Assembly (NCBI RefSeq): GCF_000373645.1
Contig: NZ_KB892057.1
Span: 178,381-242,380, forward strand
DNA length: 64,000 nucleotides
Direction: 5' to 3'
Source of the DNA: Streptomyces sp. ATexAB-D23
GTDB lineage: Bacteria; Actinomycetota; Actinomycetes; Streptomycetales; Streptomycetaceae
This document shows, piece by piece, positions 57,035 to 64,000 of this stretch. Both the position numbers and the translations under genes were made by a program. The notes beneath the pieces are model-generated. The model had not been told where the DNA came from and made no database searches. It saw only the letters and a list, made by a program, of their open reading frames with translations. Within the stretch, counting starts at the first letter, position 1. Every line of letters begins with the position of its first letter.

Positions 57035-58249
57035 TCACCGCTGCCGGTACCCGGCAAGGAACCGGCCGATGCGGCTGATCGCCGCGTCCAGGTCATCGAC
57101 GTAGGGCAGGGTCAGGATGCGGAAGTGGTCGGGGCGCGGCCAGTTGAAGCCGGTGCCCTGGACCACCTGGATCTTCTCGCGCAGCAGCAGGTCCAGGACG
57201 AACTTCTCGTCGTCCGCGATCGGGTGCACCTTCGGGTCGATGCGCGGGAAGGCGTACAGCGCGCCCTTCGGCTTCACGCAGGAGACGCCGGGAATCTCGT
57301 TCAGCTTCTGCCAGGCGCGGTCGCGCTGCTCGTACAGCCTGCCCCCGGGCACCACCAGCTCCCGGATCGACTGCCGGCCGCCGAGCGCGGCCTGAATCGC
57401 GTACTGGGCGGGGGCGTTGGGGCACAGCCGCATGGAGGCGAGCATGGTCAGCCCCTCCAGATAGCTGCGGGCGTGCTGCTTCGGTCCCGAGACCACCATC
57501 CAGCCCGAACGGAAGCCGGCCACCCGGTACGTCTTCGAGAGCCCGCTGAAGGTGAGGCAGACCAGGTCGGGGGCGAGCACCGCCACGCTGTGGTGCTCGG
57601 CGTCGTCGTACAGGATCTGGTCGTAGATCTCGTCCGCGAACACCATCAGGCCGTGCCTGCGGGCCAGGTCGAGGATGTCCTCCAGGACCTCGCGCGGATA
57701 GACGGCACCGGTCGGGTTGTTGGGGTTGATGATCACGACGGCCCGGGTGCGGTCGGTGATCTTCGATGCCATGTCGGCGACATCGGGGTTCCAGTCCGAG
57801 GCCTCGTCGCACGTGTAGTGCACGGCTTTCCCGCCGGCCAGCGTCGTCACCGCGGTCCACAGCGGATAGTCGGGGGACGGGATCAGGACCTCGTCGCCGT
57901 CCTCCAGCAGCCCCTGCACGGCCATCGAGATCAGCTCGGAGACACCGTTGCCGAGGAAGACGTCGTCCACGCCGATCTCCGTCAGGCCCATCGCCTGGTA
58001 GCGCTGGGCCACGGCGCGGCGGGCGGACAGGATGCCCCGCGAGTCTGTGTAACCGTGGGCCTGCGGGAGCATCCGGATCATGTCCTGGACGATCTCCTCC
58101 GGTGCCTCGAAGCCGAAGAGCGCCGGGTTGCCCGTGTTGAGCCGGAGCACGCTGTGGCCCGCCTCCTCCAGGGCGTTGGCGTGCTCGATGACCGGGCCCC
58201 GGATCTCGTAACAGACCTCGTTGAGCTTGCTGGACTGGCGGAATTCCAT
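57035..58249 (-). CDS. PLP-dependent aminotransferase (alanine transaminase AlaA-like)
   Basis: A 404-residue class I aminotransferase. It has the AlaA-like opening (MEFRQSSKLNEVCYEIRGPV), the substrate/PLP stretch INPNNPTGAVYP, the Schiff-base lysine in FSGLSKTYRVAGFRSGW, and the C-terminal arginine segment DHFRILTLPY. It probably interconverts pyruvate/glutamate and alanine/2-oxoglutarate. GGGAGG lies 6 bases before ATG 58249. It is divergent from an HxlR regulator across a region with two matching operator dyads. Confidence 0.93.
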   Translation of the reverse strand: MEFRQSSKLNEVCYEIRGPVIEHANALEEAGHSVLRLNTGNPALFGFEAPEEIVQDMIRMLPQAHGYTDSRGILSARRAVAQRYQAMGLTEIGVDDVFLGNGVSELISMAVQGLLEDGDEVLIPSPDYPLWTAVTTLAGGKAVHYTCDEASDWNPDVADMASKITDRTRAVVIINPNNPTGAVYPREVLEDILDLARRHGLMVFADEIYDQILYDDAEHHSVAVLAPDLVCLTFSGLSKTYRVAGFRSGWMVVSGPKQHARSYLEGLTMLASMRLCPNAPAQYAIQAALGGRQSIRELVVPGGRLYEQRDRAWQKLNEIPGVSCVKPKGALYAFPRIDPKVHPIADDEKFVLDLLLREKIQVVQGTGFNWPRPDHFRILTLPYVDDLDAAISRIGRFLAGYRQR

Positions 58250-58276
58250 GCGGTGCCTCCCGACCCGATTGCGATA

Positions 58277-58326
58277 CTTGGTTTTACCAAGCTCGGGCTT
58301 GGAAAGTCCAACAACATGTCTAGACT
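58277..58326. promoter_or_regulatory. tandem CTTGG-N5-CCAA operators and HxlR promoter
   Basis: Two dyads, CTTGG-N5-CCAAG (58277-58291) and CTTGG-N5-CCAA (58298-58311), have centres 21 bases apart, two turns of the helix. The second overlaps a TTGGAA -35 (58299-58304) that pairs with a TAGACT -10 (58321-58326) at 16 bases. Transcription would start at about 58333, one base before the ATG at 58334. A repressor bound here would block the HxlR promoter and could also control the divergent aminotransferase. Confidence 0.75.
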
Positions 58327-58333
58327 GCGTCGC

Positions 58334-59011
58334 ATGCCACGTCAGCAACAGCCCGCAACCCGCCCGGTCCGCCGCCGGAGTTACGACCAGTTCTGCGCCA
58401 GTGCCCGCGCGCTGGACGCGGTCGGCGACCGGTGGACCCTGCTGATCGTCCGTGAACTGCTGGCCGGTCCCCGCCGCTACACCGATCTGCACGCCGACCT
58501 GCCCGGTGTCAGCACGGACGTCCTGGCCTCCCGGCTCAAGGACATGGAGCAGGGCGGCCTCGTCACCCGCCGCAAGCTGCCGCCGCCGGCCGCCGCCGCG
58601 GTGTACGAACTCACCGCGCGCGGCCACGGACTCCTGCCGGTCCTCGCCGCCCTCGCCGAGTGGGGCGCCCCCGCACTGGCCGAGCGCCGGCCGACGGACG
58701 CGGTCCGGGCACACTGGTTCGCGCTCCCGCTGCTGCGCGCGCTGGAGGGACCGGGCGGCCCGATCGCCACGGGCGTGCTCGACGTCCACCTGGACGAGGG
58801 CGAGTTCCATGTACGTACGGGAGCGACGGCCGCCGGGGACCCGGTGTACGGGGACGGGCCCGCCGCCCGCGCCGACGCGCGCGTCGCCCTCGACGCGGAG
58901 CTGTGCCTCGCGCTGGGGCGCGGCGAGCCGACGTTCGCCGAGGCGGTCAAGGACGGCCGGATCGAGGTGTCGGGCGACGGCGCGCTGGCCGCGGAGCTGC
59001 GCGGCGAGTGA
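58334..59011 (+). CDS. HxlR-family winged-helix transcriptional regulator
   Basis: A 225-residue HxlR/DUF24-type regulator. The signature RALDAVGDRWTLLIVRELLAGPRRYTDL is followed by the recognition helix (PGVSTDVLASRLKDMEQGGL). A C-terminal domain of about 100 residues is larger than in minimal HxlR proteins and may bind a ligand. ATG 58334 is preferred because the promoter predicts a leaderless start there; ATG 58316 would lie upstream of the predicted transcript. It probably controls the divergent aminotransferase and itself. Confidence 0.9.
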   Translation: MPRQQQPATRPVRRRSYDQFCASARALDAVGDRWTLLIVRELLAGPRRYTDLHADLPGVSTDVLASRLKDMEQGGLVTRRKLPPPAAAAVYELTARGHGLLPVLAALAEWGAPALAERRPTDAVRAHWFALPLLRALEGPGGPIATGVLDVHLDEGEFHVRTGATAAGDPVYGDGPAARADARVALDAELCLALGRGEPTFAEAVKDGRIEVSGDGALAAELRGE

Positions 59012-59122
59012 CCGGCGGGAGCACGGGGGCGGAGCGGGCCGACGGCGGTGACGGGGTTCCTGCGGCCCTCATCCGGGTAGCGTCGGGGCATTTGGGATGT
59101 CCGTGACACCTGTGGAGAGGGG

Positions 59123-59644
59123 ATGCCCGTGAGGATCGGCAGACACCAGGAGCAGCAGGGACGGCCGGGGCGACCGGGACGGCAGGGGCGGCTGGGAAAG
59201 TCGCTCGTCATCGCGGGATGCGTGGCCGCGCTCGCCTTCGTACCGACGGCGGCCGGCGCCACCCCCGGCAGCGGGGTGAGCGCCACGGTCGTGGCCGAAG
59301 GCACCTCGGCGGGCAAGCTGAAGGTGAAGACGCCCAAGGGGCGCACCGACGTCACCTTCCGCAGGATCACCATCGAACCGGGCGGCTCCACCGGCTGGCA
59401 CACCCACCGCGGTCAGCTGATCGCCGTCGTCCAGGCCGGGACGCTCACCCGCACGCTCGACGACTGCTCGGTGGAGGTGTCGCCGGCGGGGACCTCGTTC
59501 ATCGAGCCGTCCGGCAAGAAGCACCGCCACGTCGGGCGCAATCTGGGCAGCGAGCCCGTCGTGCTCTGGGTGACCTATCTGCTGCCCGAGGGCAGCGAAC
59601 TCTCCGACGACGCCGACGCGGTGGACTGCGGACCGGGCAAGTGA
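59123..59644 (+). CDS. secreted cupin-domain protein
   Basis: A 173-residue protein with a long basic N-terminus, a signal-type hydrophobic segment (LVIAGCVAALAFVPTAAGA) and a cupin domain. Metal ligands are offered by G-x5-H-x-H (GGSTGWHTHRG) and the later HRHVG. Function is open: sugar binding, dioxygenase or isomerase are possible. A GTG six bases downstream (59129) has better spacing from GAGAGGGG and is an alternative start. Confidence 0.85.
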   Translation: MPVRIGRHQEQQGRPGRPGRQGRLGKSLVIAGCVAALAFVPTAAGATPGSGVSATVVAEGTSAGKLKVKTPKGRTDVTFRRITIEPGGSTGWHTHRGQLIAVVQAGTLTRTLDDCSVEVSPAGTSFIEPSGKKHRHVGRNLGSEPVVLWVTYLLPEGSELSDDADAVDCGPGK

Positions 59645-59708
59645 GACGCGGCGGCACCCGCCCGCCGGCTGCCGCGCCGCCGGCCACCGCGCCGCCGGGC
59701 GCCGGATG

Positions 59709-60074
59709 TCAGCGGGCGAGTGTCTCCCCGTACGCGCCGAGACCGGCGCTCACCAGGCCGTCGCGGAAGGTCAGCACCTCGTAGACCCGGCCGCCGATCT
59801 GGTTGCGGTAGTCGATGACCAGCGTGTCGACGCCCGCCCGGACGTCCATCACCTCGAACTCCAGGTCGGGGATGAGTTCGAGGCCGCGCGCCCAGTACGC
59901 CCGCAGCGCGTCCTTGCCGCGCACGGTCCCCGAGGCGTCCCCGGTGAACCGGGCGATCATCGGGGAGCTGAACGTCACGTCCTCGTGATAGTGCGTCAGG
60001 ATGCGCTCCAGATCGTGTGAGTTCCAGTCGTCCTGCCACTCGGCGGCGAACTTGCGGGCGAATGCGAGATCCAT
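59709..60074 (-). CDS. NTF2-like (SnoaL-fold) protein
   Basis: A 121-residue NTF2/SnoaL-fold protein. The opening helix FARKFAAEWQDDWNSHDLER and the HYHEDVTFSSPMI strand are the family hallmark, followed by GTVRGKDALRAYWARGLE. Members range from isomerases to ligand-binding proteins; the function here cannot be read. It is a single gene. Confidence 0.85.
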   Translation of the reverse strand: MDLAFARKFAAEWQDDWNSHDLERILTHYHEDVTFSSPMIARFTGDASGTVRGKDALRAYWARGLELIPDLEFEVMDVRAGVDTLVIDYRNQIGGRVYEVLTFRDGLVSAGLGAYGETLAR

Positions 60075-60176
60075 GAGTACGACCGTAATCGGCCGAGCGG
60101 CAGGCCGTGACCGCGGGTTTTCGCACCGAGTGCCTCCCCCGGCCCCGGGCCGCCGGCCGGGGGACATGATGGACGC

Positions 60177-60815
60177 GTGCGATTCGAAGCGATCACCTGG
60201 GAACGGCTCACGGACGCGCTGGCCGAGCACGCCGACGCGCAGGCGCCGGCCGACGGCTCGGCCTGGCTCAAAGTCGCCGTGGACGGCGCACCGGCCGCCC
60301 GCCCCGGCGGCCTCGCGGAGTCGGTCGCCGAAGCCCTGAGACTCCGGGGCCGCGCCGTGCTGCCCGTATCCACCGCCGGTTTCCTGCGGCCGGCCAGCCT
60401 GCGGTACGAGTACGGCAAACAGGACCCGGACTCGTACTACGGCAGCTGGTTCGACACCGGGGCCCTGTGGCGCGAGGTGTTCGGCCCCCTGGAACCGGGC
60501 GGCAGCGGACGCGTGCTGCCCGACCTGTGGGACCCGGCGACGGACCGGGCCACCCGCAGCCCGTACGCGCACCTGCCGGAGGGCGGCGCCCTGATCCTGC
60601 ACGGGCCGCTGCTGCTCGGCCACTGGTTCCCGTTCGACCTGACCGTCCATCTGCGCCTGTCACCCGGCGCACTGCGGCGGCGTACGGCGCAGGACGAGCA
60701 GTGGACCCTCCCCGCCTTCGAGCGGTACGAGGACGAGGCGGCGCCCAGCGAGAACGCGGACGCGGTGGTGCGCGCCGACGACCCGCACCACCCCGCCTGG
60801 ACCGGGCTGCGGTGA
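60177..60815 (+). CDS. uridine kinase-like protein lacking a Walker A motif
   Basis: A 212-residue protein matching the Streptomyces family labelled uridine kinase. Conserved stretches are DPDSYYGSWFDTGALWREVFGPL, RVLPDLWDPATDRATRSPYA and LILHGPLLLGHWFPFDLTVHL. At the place of the P-loop (residues 36-48) the sequence is DGAPAARPGGLAE, with no GK[S/T], so ATP binding by the usual mechanism is doubtful. GTG start at 60177. Confidence 0.82.
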   Translation: MRFEAITWERLTDALAEHADAQAPADGSAWLKVAVDGAPAARPGGLAESVAEALRLRGRAVLPVSTAGFLRPASLRYEYGKQDPDSYYGSWFDTGALWREVFGPLEPGGSGRVLPDLWDPATDRATRSPYAHLPEGGALILHGPLLLGHWFPFDLTVHLRLSPGALRRRTAQDEQWTLPAFERYEDEAAPSENADAVVRADDPHHPAWTGLR

Positions 60816-60888
60816 GCGGATCCGCAGTATTCTCCGAGCCCGGCCCGGGGTGTGGCCCTGTCCCGTACGCAGGCGAAGGGGAAGTGAG

Positions 60889-61518
60889 ATGGAAGCGGCC
60901 GACGCGAAGCAGCCGATCTCGATGAAGGAACTCGGCCTGATCAGACGCCTCGTCAACGCCCCGCCCCGTCTGCTGCGCGGGACCAACGGTGAGCAGGACT
61001 CACGTGGAAACATCGTGACGCACGTCGCCCACAGACAGGCGGACGGCACACCCGTCCTCAGCCTCGTCGATGCGGACAAGGTGAATTCATGCATCGCTGA
61101 AAGGCGATGCCAGTCGTGCGGGGAGTCCATACCGCGTGATGCGTGGCTGGGGCTGATCGGGCCTGTGGAATCCGTGCATTTCCGCGAGGCTCCCATACAT
61201 TTGGAATGCGCCGCATATTCCTTCTCCGTCTGCCCGAACCTCCTGCGCAGAACGAGGTTCCGGGAGATCGAAATAGCGCTGTGCAAGGATTACGGGTACG
61301 AGATTTCGACGGACCCGGTGAGCGGGGCGGAGGGCAAGCCGAAGTGCGTTCCTGTGCCATCAGGGGTGATGGGAGAGGGACGCGGTGGGCGGGCGGAACT
61401 TCCTGACTTCCGTTGCCACCGGGGTGTTCCCAGGGTGAGCCCAGAGGCTCTCGTGACCTGGTACGCATCGATAAGCGGGTCCTGGCGAAGGGCGTCCGAC
61501 CCACCCGCCCGATCGTAG
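60889..61518 (+). CDS. Cys/His-rich protein of unknown function
   Basis: A 209-residue protein whose central region has the pattern CQSCGESIP...HLECAAYSFSVCPNLL, which looks like a treble-clef zinc site. I recall similar sequences as a recurrent Streptomyces hypothetical family; no function is known. The C-terminal 60 residues are low-confidence and may vary. AAGGGGA lies about 8 bases before ATG 60889. Codon use is less extreme than in upstream genes (codons such as ATA, GAT and TTT appear), marking the start of an accessory region. Confidence 0.65.
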   Translation: MEAADAKQPISMKELGLIRRLVNAPPRLLRGTNGEQDSRGNIVTHVAHRQADGTPVLSLVDADKVNSCIAERRCQSCGESIPRDAWLGLIGPVESVHFREAPIHLECAAYSFSVCPNLLRRTRFREIEIALCKDYGYEISTDPVSGAEGKPKCVPVPSGVMGEGRGGRAELPDFRCHRGVPRVSPEALVTWYASISGSWRRASDPPARS

Positions 61519-61932
61519 GGCTCGCCTCGGTGCAGGGTGCCTGGTGGCGATTCACGTCCACATTCTGAGATATCTTGCGCGCGCTGTGCGTGCGATCGCT
61601 CCCGCCGGCCACCGGATACCGGACTTGCCTGACATTTAGGGCCGATGTGAATCTGTGGAAGATCTGCCAGAATTTTTGACGGACTGCCGGATGTCGATGC
61701 CGTTTGCGACGTTCCGAAGGTGTTCCTCTCGGGAAAAAATCTTCATTCCGGGCATTCTCCCCGGCTGTGCCCAACTGCTCACTCTCCCGGGCGGATTGGG
61801 GTCGTATCCCTACCTCAACGTCACAGATAATTCAAGAACAGGGCCCTCTGGAAGGGTTGGTTGGGCAGGACTACGATCTCCCGCCAAGGGAAGCGGTATC
61901 GCTATCCCGTCCCGAAATGAAGGGAGAGCAGG
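61519..61932. other. 414-base AT-richer intergenic region before the peptide gene
   Basis: No gene is called. Short open frames from 61655 and 61704 lack ribosome sites and run into the peptide gene out of frame. A GATAAT box at 61826-61831 is the best -10-like sequence, and TTGACG at 61676-61681 is a -35-like sequence, but they are not at matching spacing to anything. The promoter for the peptide operon should lie here. Confidence 0.4.
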
Positions 61933-62073
61933 ATGACTTCGGTCGAGAAGAATCAGGCGCTTACGAAGAGCGACCTGAGTCAGCTCAAGGAACTGGTCAG
62001 TCAGGCAGTTCCCGCGCAGACGAAGGGTAAGCCCAAGGCCCGCAGGGACTTCAAGTGGGCGTACACGCGGTAA
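61933..62073 (+). CDS. 46-residue basic peptide, candidate RiPP precursor
   Basis: Translation gives a 46-residue peptide. Residues 1-26 (MTSVEKNQALTKSDLSQLKE then LVSQAV) look like an amphipathic leader helix. Residues 27-46 are rich in Lys/Arg (TKGKPKARR) and end in DFKWAYTR, with Phe40, Trp42 and Tyr44 spaced by two and Arg46 at the C-terminus. AAGGGAGAG lies 7 bases upstream, an excellent ribosome site. A T-run hairpin follows, then two MBL-fold enzyme genes on the same strand. It is too short to be found by most gene callers. A small regulatory or DNA-binding peptide is the alternative; no known family is recognised. Confidence 0.75.
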   Translation: MTSVEKNQALTKSDLSQLKELVSQAVPAQTKGKPKARRDFKWAYTR

Positions 62074-62083
62074 TGCGGTGATG

Positions 62084-62124
62084 ATGTGCCGGCTTTGGGT
62101 TTGTGCCTTGGGCCGGCACATTTT
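62084..62124 (+). terminator. T-tailed intrinsic terminator/attenuator after the peptide gene
   Basis: A perfect 10-bp stem (ATGTGCCGGC at 62084-62093 with GCCGGCACAT at 62112-62121) is followed by TTTT (62121-62124). It starts 10 bases after the peptide stop and precedes the MBL genes, which have no clear promoter of their own. Partial read-through would give much more peptide than enzyme. A T-tailed terminator is unusual in this window. Confidence 0.85.
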
Positions 62125-62213
62125 AATCAAGAAATTTCCCTTGATCCGACGTCGTGATGCTTGCTGCTGGAGATTTGTGGGCGTCGATTCAGATAGTGTG
62201 CGGGAGGCCGGCC

Positions 62214-63692
62214 ATGCAGCTTGGATTTCTTGGGCATAACGGGTTCGCGGTAGGCGACCAGGATTCCCCTGTCCTCATCGATGCGATATTGCTTCCGAGG
62301 TACGGGGAGGAATACACGTCCAGTCCGGTGGAAATATACCCGCCCCGGAAGATCATGCACGACGCGATGCCCACGCCTTCGGCGGTCGTCATCAGCCACG
62401 AGCACTCGGATCATTACCATCTGCCCTCGCTGAACAAGTTGGACCGCTCCGTACCCATTGTTGTGGGGCCGTTGATGATCAACCGGGTGGTCGAGGGGAT
62501 CGAGGCGCTGGGATTCGCCGTCCACCGGCTCCCCTTCGGTGAGACCCGGCAGTACGGGTCCGTGCTGATCACTCTCTTCCCGCCGGGGCCGGATACCGTC
62601 CTCTGGGAGAGCCGCGTGAGTCAGGTGTATGTCAGGGACGCGGAGGATCCGGAAATCGGGGGACTGTACCTCGGGATCGACGCACTCATTTCCGAGGAAT
62701 TCTCGGAGCAGGTCGAGGAGGGATCGCTCCCCGGGCCCATTGCTGTGGCAGTGAGCAACAACGCGCAGATCACGCCCCCGGGAGTGTTCGGGTCACTGGA
62801 TGTTCTCGGGTCCCCGGAAATCGCGGAGCACAATGGTCGACGAGGTGCGTTCGCCGGCCTCGACATTCTTCAGGGAATCATATCCGACACGGCCGAACAG
62901 ACCCCCATATTCCGGGGCTGTCACTTCCTCGTCTGTGGTGGCGGCTTCCTCAAGGACTATGAGCAGATGGGGCCCTTTCCTTTCTCGGAGCAGAAGGATC
63001 TGGCGGAGCACGCGGCCCGGCTCACTCGCTGGGTGGAGGTTCTCGGACCCGAGCCGGGAGACATCCTTGACGTCACTCCCGACGGATTCCAGAACATCGG
63101 GGAGCTGGCCTGGCTGACGACCGACCGTGTGCGCTTCGAGGAACTGCGGGCCCGGCGGGACCGCTTCCTGCGGTCCGGCGGATCCATCCCCCTGCGCGAG
63201 ATCATCACCTCGGCCGGCGCGGACCAGGAGGAGGCGGCGCTCCGTGACATCGAGAAGGAGCTGACCTATCTCGCACGGGTGATTCTCCTTTCCCCGCTCG
63301 GGCGAGGTCTGATCCAGTCCGCGCGCTCGGGACCGCACGGGGTGCGGCCGTTGATCCTCAAGCTCATCCGCCCCCACTCCGGTGACGTATCGCTGGTGTT
63401 CGACATCACCGAGGGAGCCTTCGTCTCCACCGAGGACATCTCGCTGGCAGAGGCTCTGGACGCCTACCCCTACGGCATCGTCGTCCACGCCGCCGACCTG
63501 GCCGCGGTCCTCAGCGGCAGCCTGCAGATCTGGGACATCGTCGGAATCGCCATGCACTCCTGGTACGCGAACGACACCTACGAGTCACCGGTCGCCCTGC
63601 TGTTCGACGCGCTTGGCGAACAGACCCGTCCGGACATCAGCTGTCAGGTATACGACCTGCAGCTTGAGACGATCAAGAGGGGAGCCGAATAG
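62214..63692 (+). CDS. large MBL-fold metallohydrolase (UlaG/CMAH-like)
   Basis: A 492-residue protein. The metallo-beta-lactamase fold occupies about residues 1-270: it opens MQLGFLGHNGFAVG, has DAILLPRYG in place of the usual DP-x2 loop, and the metal motif is H62-E-H64-S-D66-H67 followed by YHLPSL. Residues of about 380-490 form a second domain (VSLVFDITEGAFVSTEDISL, SGSLQIWDIVGIAMHSWYAN) resembling the C-terminal region of CMP-sialic-acid-hydroxylase-like MBL proteins. GGGAGG lies 6 bases before ATG 62214. It is 2 bases from the next, paralogous gene. The substrate is unknown; modification or cleavage of the upstream peptide is an inference from context. Confidence 0.82.
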   Translation: MQLGFLGHNGFAVGDQDSPVLIDAILLPRYGEEYTSSPVEIYPPRKIMHDAMPTPSAVVISHEHSDHYHLPSLNKLDRSVPIVVGPLMINRVVEGIEALGFAVHRLPFGETRQYGSVLITLFPPGPDTVLWESRVSQVYVRDAEDPEIGGLYLGIDALISEEFSEQVEEGSLPGPIAVAVSNNAQITPPGVFGSLDVLGSPEIAEHNGRRGAFAGLDILQGIISDTAEQTPIFRGCHFLVCGGGFLKDYEQMGPFPFSEQKDLAEHAARLTRWVEVLGPEPGDILDVTPDGFQNIGELAWLTTDRVRFEELRARRDRFLRSGGSIPLREIITSAGADQEEAALRDIEKELTYLARVILLSPLGRGLIQSARSGPHGVRPLILKLIRPHSGDVSLVFDITEGAFVSTEDISLAEALDAYPYGIVVHAADLAAVLSGSLQIWDIVGIAMHSWYANDTYESPVALLFDALGEQTRPDISCQVYDLQLETIKRGAE

Positions 63693-63694
63693 AA

Positions 63695-64000
63695 ATGCCG
63701 GACGCCATCGCTTTTCTCGGTCAGCAGTCCTGGATGGTGGAGATGGGCGGAGCCCGGATCCTCGTCGACCCGATGCTCGACACCAGCTTCGGCCACAGCG
63801 ACCAGTTGCGCTTCGAGATATACCCCTCCCGCAGGGTCGACCTGGACCAAATGCCCCCGGTGGACGCCGTGGTGGTGACCAACGAACATCTCGACCACTT
63901 CCACCTGCCCTCGCTGCGCCGCCTTCCCGCAGACGTACCGGTCGTCACGCACCGGCTGATGCCCAAGGTCTGTACTGACGCACTGGAGGCAATCGGGAGG
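63695..64000 (+). CDS. second MBL-fold protein, cut by window end (partial)
   Basis: The first 102 residues are present and the frame stays open to the end of the window. It is paralogous to the preceding gene: both have an EIYPxR(K/R) segment, then MPxxxAVV and (Y/F)HLPSL at the same spacing. The metal motif is N63-E-H65-L-D67-H68, so the first histidine of HxHxDH is replaced by Asn. The loop DPMLDTSF is intact. Altered metal binding or a different reaction from its partner is likely. AAGAGGGGAG lies upstream within the preceding gene's end. Confidence 0.85.
   Translation, partial: MPDAIAFLGQQSWMVEMGGARILVDPMLDTSFGHSDQLRFEIYPSRRVDLDQMPPVDAVVVTNEHLDHFHLPSLRRLPADVPVVTHRLMPKVCTDALEAIGR

Noticed and set aside
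61655-62030. Two overlapping open frames (about 93 and 108 residues) across the peptide gene
   Set aside because: Neither has a ribosome site or recognisable protein; the 46-residue frame has AAGGGAG at ideal spacing and ends just before a hairpin.

Overview
The window comes from a high-GC actinobacterium, almost certainly a Streptomyces. The evidence is the very strong G/C bias at third codon positions, frequent GTG starts, four-base stop/start overlaps, intrinsic terminators without T-tracts, and a gene order (pyruvate kinase, ANTAR response regulator, branched-chain amino-acid ABC transporter, PaaI thioesterase, polA, rpsA, coaE) that I know as a conserved Streptomyces chromosomal block. 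All functional calls come from reading motifs and from family knowledge; no search was run.

Layout. (1) 1-5.6 kb: a probable catabolic operon (SDR, ThDP enzyme, VanB-type flavin/[2Fe-2S] reductase, a 76-residue recombinase-like HTH protein, Rieske oxygenase). It is bounded on both sides by copies of the same GC-rich dispersed repeat and followed by a convergent MarR regulator. The reductase and Rieske protein should form a two-component ring-hydroxylase or demethylase. (2) 5.7-11.3 kb: aminopeptidase N, then a two-gene siderophore-type unit (PLP decarboxylase and lysine/ornithine N-hydroxylase) that lacks the acyltransferase and synthetase normally beside it. (3) 11.4-17.5 kb: Tat-exported 5'-nucleotidase, SIMPL protein, pyruvate kinase with a probable leaderless promoter, a tRNA with anticodon CAA and an odd short variable region, a LAGLIDADG/HTH protein directly downstream of it, and the ANTAR regulator. 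(4) 17.5-24.3 kb: the livKHMGF transporter operon and a hotdog thioesterase. (5) 24.4-42.4 kb: molybdopterin oxidoreductase, polA, envelope proteins, hrpB, rpsA with a long structured leader, PAC2 protein, coaE and small conserved proteins. (6) 42.5-49 kb: a secreted tyrosine phosphatase, a secreted alpha/beta hydrolase, an SGNH hydrolase, a PucR-type regulator, a methyltransferase and a lipoprotein. (7) 49-60.8 kb: an SPFH protein, an SNF2-SWIM gene pair, two regulator loci with well-defined palindromic operators (TetR/HXXEE and aminotransferase/HxlR), cupin, NTF2-like and degenerate uridine-kinase genes. (8) 60.9-64 kb: an accessory region with visibly less extreme codon bias. It carries a Cys-rich protein, then a 46-residue lysine/arginine-rich peptide gene, a hairpin with a T-run, and two paralogous metallo-beta-lactamase-fold proteins, the second cut by the window edge.

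The last block is the best candidate for an undescribed system. It has the architecture of a ribosomally made peptide pathway (tiny precursor-like gene, attenuator, then enzymes in one operon), but with paired MBL-fold enzymes instead of the usual RiPP modification enzymes. The remainder of the pathway probably lies beyond position 64000.
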